Part shown: positions 6,256 to 6,830 of the stretch, piece after piece
Layout of the letters: each line of letters opens with the position of its first letter
How positions within the stretch are numbered: the stretch's first letter is position 1
Assembly: GCA_947178085.1 (NCBI GenBank)
Contig: CAMWWS010000144.1
Location: 1-6,830 of the forward strand
Source: an uncultured Lachnospiraceae bacterium
GTDB lineage: Bacteria; Bacillota_A; Clostridia; Lachnospirales; Lachnospiraceae
Direction of reading: 5' to 3'
Length of the DNA: 6,830 nucleotides
The notes under the pieces: generated by a model
Told to the model about the DNA's origin: nothing
The model's input: the letters and a program-made list of their open reading frames with translations, nothing else
The model's database searches: none
Made by a program: the position numbers and the translations under genes

Positions 6256-6363
6256 ATGTGGAATAATAAATTTAATAGAGTTTTTGAGGGATTTATAGAA
6301 TACTCAGATTTTGACATAAAACAGAATTGCATGATATACTGTACATACCGCTTGTCCAGCTAA
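6256..6363 (+). CDS. Possible small ORF of 35 codons divergent from blaI
   Basis: ATG at 6256 to TAA at 6361-6363 encodes 35 aa (MWNNKFNRVFEGF at the start, YCTYRLSS at the end), polar with two Cys and no membrane segment. AGAGGA (6243-6248) sits about 8 nt before the ATG, a better spaced Shine-Dalgarno than that of the following ORF. It occupies the place where BlaI-controlled target genes often lie, directly across the operator from blaI. A candidate plus-strand promoter, TTGATA (6187-6192), 17 bp, TATGCA (6210-6215), is weak but would overlap the operators. Against it: the length is close to chance for AT-rich DNA, no family is recognised, and a strong promoter (6311-6340) lies inside it. 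It could be a leader peptide, a remnant or chance. Confidence 0.3.
   Translation: MWNNKFNRVFEGFIEYSDFDIKQNCMIYCTYRLSS
6311..6340 (+). promoter_or_regulatory. Extended -10 promoter for the AT-rich membrane-protein gene
   Basis: Perfect -35 TTGACA (6311-6316), 18 bp spacer, -10 TATACT (6335-6340) preceded by the TGN extended -10 element (6332-6334). The start of transcription would be near 6347, leaving a leader of about 50 nt before the ATG at 6398. No BlaI-type TACA/TGTA dyad with the correct orientation overlaps it, so it is probably independent of the blaI operator. Confidence 0.75.
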
Positions 6364-6397
6364 GAAGAACTAACTGAGAAAGGCATTGTTATTAATT

Positions 6398-6830
6398 ATG
6401 AAAAATAGAAACTATAATTATATAAAAGCAACTGATATTATTATGAAAATAACAACCGGTCTGCTTATCTGTGAAATTGCTATTATTATACATTGGTTTT
6501 TTCTTTGTTTAATATTTGATGTATTTGATCCCTATGATTATTCTTTTTCCGCTTCTATTTCTTGTTTAAAGATACTTCTATTTTTTGTGATATTTCTCAT
6601 TGTGTATATTATTTTTGAAAGTAAAGACGACAGAAATATGACCCTGTCTGACAAAAGAAAAATATATTTATTTTACTCAATTATTAAATTAGTACAATCT
6701 TCTATATTATTTTTTCGGATATTAACTTTGTATATCGACTATAAAGATTTACTTTATTTAATTATTTTAGTTTTTCATGCTTGTATTTTTACACTATCTA
6801 TTATTTCACTTGTATTATGTTTAATATTTT
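6398..6830 (+). CDS. Partial AT-rich gene for a polytopic membrane protein (no stop within the window)
   Basis: The frame opens at ATG 6398 and stays open to the window edge for 144 codons without a stop, so the 3' end is missing. Four hydrophobic helices are visible at about residues 18-40, 55-73, 89-112 and 118-142. Short polar loops separate them (DVFDPYDYSFS; ESKDDRNMTLSDKRK), and the N-terminus is basic and Asn/Tyr-rich. The layout recalls small 4-TM proteins such as DUF2975-type or other uncharacterised Firmicutes membrane proteins, but no family is recognised and none is claimed. AAAGG (6379-6383) is the only Shine-Dalgarno candidate, with a long 14 nt gap; an in-frame TTG at 6386 is too close to it. 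GC content is about 22% by hand count (94 of 433), far below pgi/proS, and codons are dominated by ATT, ATA, TTA, TTT and TAT. This may reflect acquisition or simply a hydrophobic product. Confidence 0.7.
   Translation, partial: MKNRNYNYIKATDIIMKITTGLLICEIAIIIHWFFLCLIFDVFDPYDYSFSASISCLKILLFFVIFLIVYIIFESKDDRNMTLSDKRKIYLFYSIIKLVQSSILFFRILTLYIDYKDLLYLIILVFHACIFTLSIISLVLCLIF

Noticed and set aside
1..6830. CRISPR array, insertion sequence, tRNA/rRNA or attachment site
   Set aside because: No regularly spaced repeats, transposase motifs, tRNA-like cloverleaf or long terminal repeats were seen on reading both strands.

Overview
The window looks like chromosomal DNA of a low-to-mid GC Gram-positive anaerobe of the Clostridia, most likely a Lachnospiraceae-type gut bacterium. 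The reasons are a short Firmicutes-type glucose-6-phosphate isomerase, an archaeal/eukaryotic-type prolyl-tRNA synthetase of the kind common in Clostridia, strong AGGAG ribosome binding sites, TTGAMA/TATAAT promoters, and a BlaI/M56-peptidase pair of the type multiplied in Lachnospiraceae genomes. The taxonomic call is inference from protein style only.

Left part (1-2925, minus strand): a housekeeping operon, pgi then proS, with an 11 bp gap, a promoter in front of pgi (2897-2925) and an intrinsic terminator after proS (20-54). Middle (2975-3694, plus strand): a divergent single gene with a near-consensus promoter, encoding an unrecognised 217 aa protein with two membrane segments and a charged cytoplasmic tail. 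It converges on the next unit with a 27 bp gap.

Right part (3722-6232, minus strand): a blaI-blaR1-type regulatory operon. The BlaI-family repressor is intact. The M56 metallopeptidase/sensor gene behind it is broken twice: an in-frame TAG at codon 35, where the family has Trp, and a frameshift about 240 codons in, just after the ELACDEKV block. The peptidase core with HEQAH and the extracytoplasmic sensor domain are both still recognisable. The blaI promoter carries a 40 bp nested palindrome (6192-6231) made of two BlaI-type operators facing each other. The repressor therefore appears to survive next to its operators without its inducing protease.

Far right (6233-6830, plus strand): divergent from blaI lie a possible 35-codon small ORF with its own Shine-Dalgarno site (6256-6363) and a strong extended -10 promoter (6311-6340). 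They are followed by a very AT-rich ORF (about 22% GC by hand count) for a four-helix membrane protein that runs off the window end. No tRNA, rRNA, CRISPR, transposase or attachment site was seen. The most notable thing here is the decayed sensor/protease beside an intact repressor and its elaborate operator. I see no convincing evidence of an undescribed multi-gene system.
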